The position numbers and the translations under genes were made by a program. Below are positions 5,300 to 5,567 of a stretch of 5,567 nt of DNA, piece by piece. The notes beneath the pieces are model-generated. The model had not been told where the DNA came from and made no database searches. It saw only the letters and a list, made by a program, of their open reading frames with translations. The stretch lies in NCBI GenBank assembly GCA_030836965.1, contig JAUPLM010000173.1:1-5567 (forward strand), in the 5' to 3' direction. The number at the start of each line of letters is the position of its first letter. Position 1 is the first letter of the stretch. The stretch is from Thermodesulfobacteriota bacterium. Lineage in GTDB: Bacteria; Desulfobacterota; Desulfobacteria; Desulfobacterales; RPRI01.

Positions 5300-5567
5300 T
5301 CATTCTTCCATGGCGGAGCGGACCATATGCGCGAAGCTGACATTTCCCAATGTTACAAATCTGACAAGCCTGGCTTTTTCACTTCCAAACGATTTTACAA
5401 TGGCTTTTTCCGGATATCCTTTTTTACAAAGATCCTGAACTTTTCCGTAAATATCCTCTAAAAACGAAAGCTTTTTGGCCAGCCTTTTTTTCCCGTTTTT
5501 TTGTACCGGATTATGCGCGCAGAAAAGAGCGTCAAAATCATATCTAAGAATCATTTTGATGGAATCT
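5300..5567 (-). CDS. MBL-fold metallo-hydrolase, C-terminal part (partial)
   Basis: The frame is open from the right edge to the TGA at 5302-5300, giving about 89 residues of a larger protein. An internal ATG at 5554 is unlikely to be the start, because coding continues upstream in frame (DSIK before it). The segment DFDALFCAHNPV carries a His in a CAHNP context that resembles the late metal-ligand strand of metallo-beta-lactamase-fold hydrolases. It is followed by a helical region (KKLSFLEDIYGKVQDLC, then KGYPEKAIVKSFG) and ends VTLGNVSFAHMVRSAMEE. From memory, this tail matches uncharacterised MBL-fold hydrolases of Desulfobacterota. The HxHxDH metal-binding motif that would prove the fold lies outside the window, and the substrate is unknown. 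The gene converges on tRNA-Leu and is not part of the ribF-rsmB run. Confidence 0.7.
   Translation of the reverse strand, partial: DSIKMILRYDFDALFCAHNPVQKNGKKRLAKKLSFLEDIYGKVQDLCKKGYPEKAIVKSFGSEKARLVRFVTLGNVSFAHMVRSAMEE

Noticed and set aside
5238..5303. A 21-codon minus-strand frame starting at an ATG that overlaps the metallo-hydrolase stop (ATGA)
   Set aside because: It is short, its only purine-rich upstream match (GGAAG) is one base from the ATG, and no family is recognisable; an open frame of this length is expected by chance.
1..5567. CRISPR arrays, insertion sequences, att sites or long direct repeats
   Set aside because: Reading through the window I found no regularly spaced repeats, transposase-like frames or tRNA-flanking duplication; the tRNA 3' end is not repeated within the window.

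Overview
The window looks like ordinary chromosome from a Desulfobacterota-type (former Deltaproteobacteria) bacterium with AT-leaning DNA. I base this on protein style and gene order: an RsmB with the motif I variant DACAGLGGKT, followed by a short single-pass protein ending in KSEDTVLV that resembles the N-terminus of PASTA proteins found next to rsmB in that group, and a metallo-hydrolase C-terminus of a kind I associate with the same group. The assignment is from memory of these families, not from a search.

Layout from right to left. The right edge (5300-5567, minus) holds the C-terminal part of an MBL-fold metallo-hydrolase that starts outside the window. A complete tRNA-Leu(CAG) with encoded CCA (5124-5210, plus) converges on it across 89 bases with no convincing terminator. 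A 97-base AT-rich gap (5027-5123) then separates the tRNA from a leftward gene run and should hold divergent promoters.

The leftward run fills the rest: ribF (FMN/FAD synthesis), an LPG-synthase-TM/flippase-like integral membrane protein, def (peptide deformylase), fmt (Met-tRNAi formyltransferase), rsmB (16S rRNA m5C967 methyltransferase) and the start of a probable PASTA-domain protein cut by the left edge. Junctions are 14 bases, 2 bases, a 14-base overlap, 70 bases and a 4-base GTGA overlap, so this reads as one operon, perhaps with an internal control or processing point in the 70-base fmt-rsmB gap, which contains a small perfect hairpin.

Functionally, fmt and def form the classic formylate/deformylate pair of bacterial translation, and rsmB adds ribosome maturation. 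RibF supplies flavin cofactors. The membrane protein and the PASTA-type protein have no obvious mechanistic link to translation. No mobile element, CRISPR array or unrecognised multi-gene system is visible. The observations offered in Part 2 are modest: homopolymer slippery sites in rsmB and ribF, a hairpin, tight gene junctions and a tRNA-gene convergence without a terminator.
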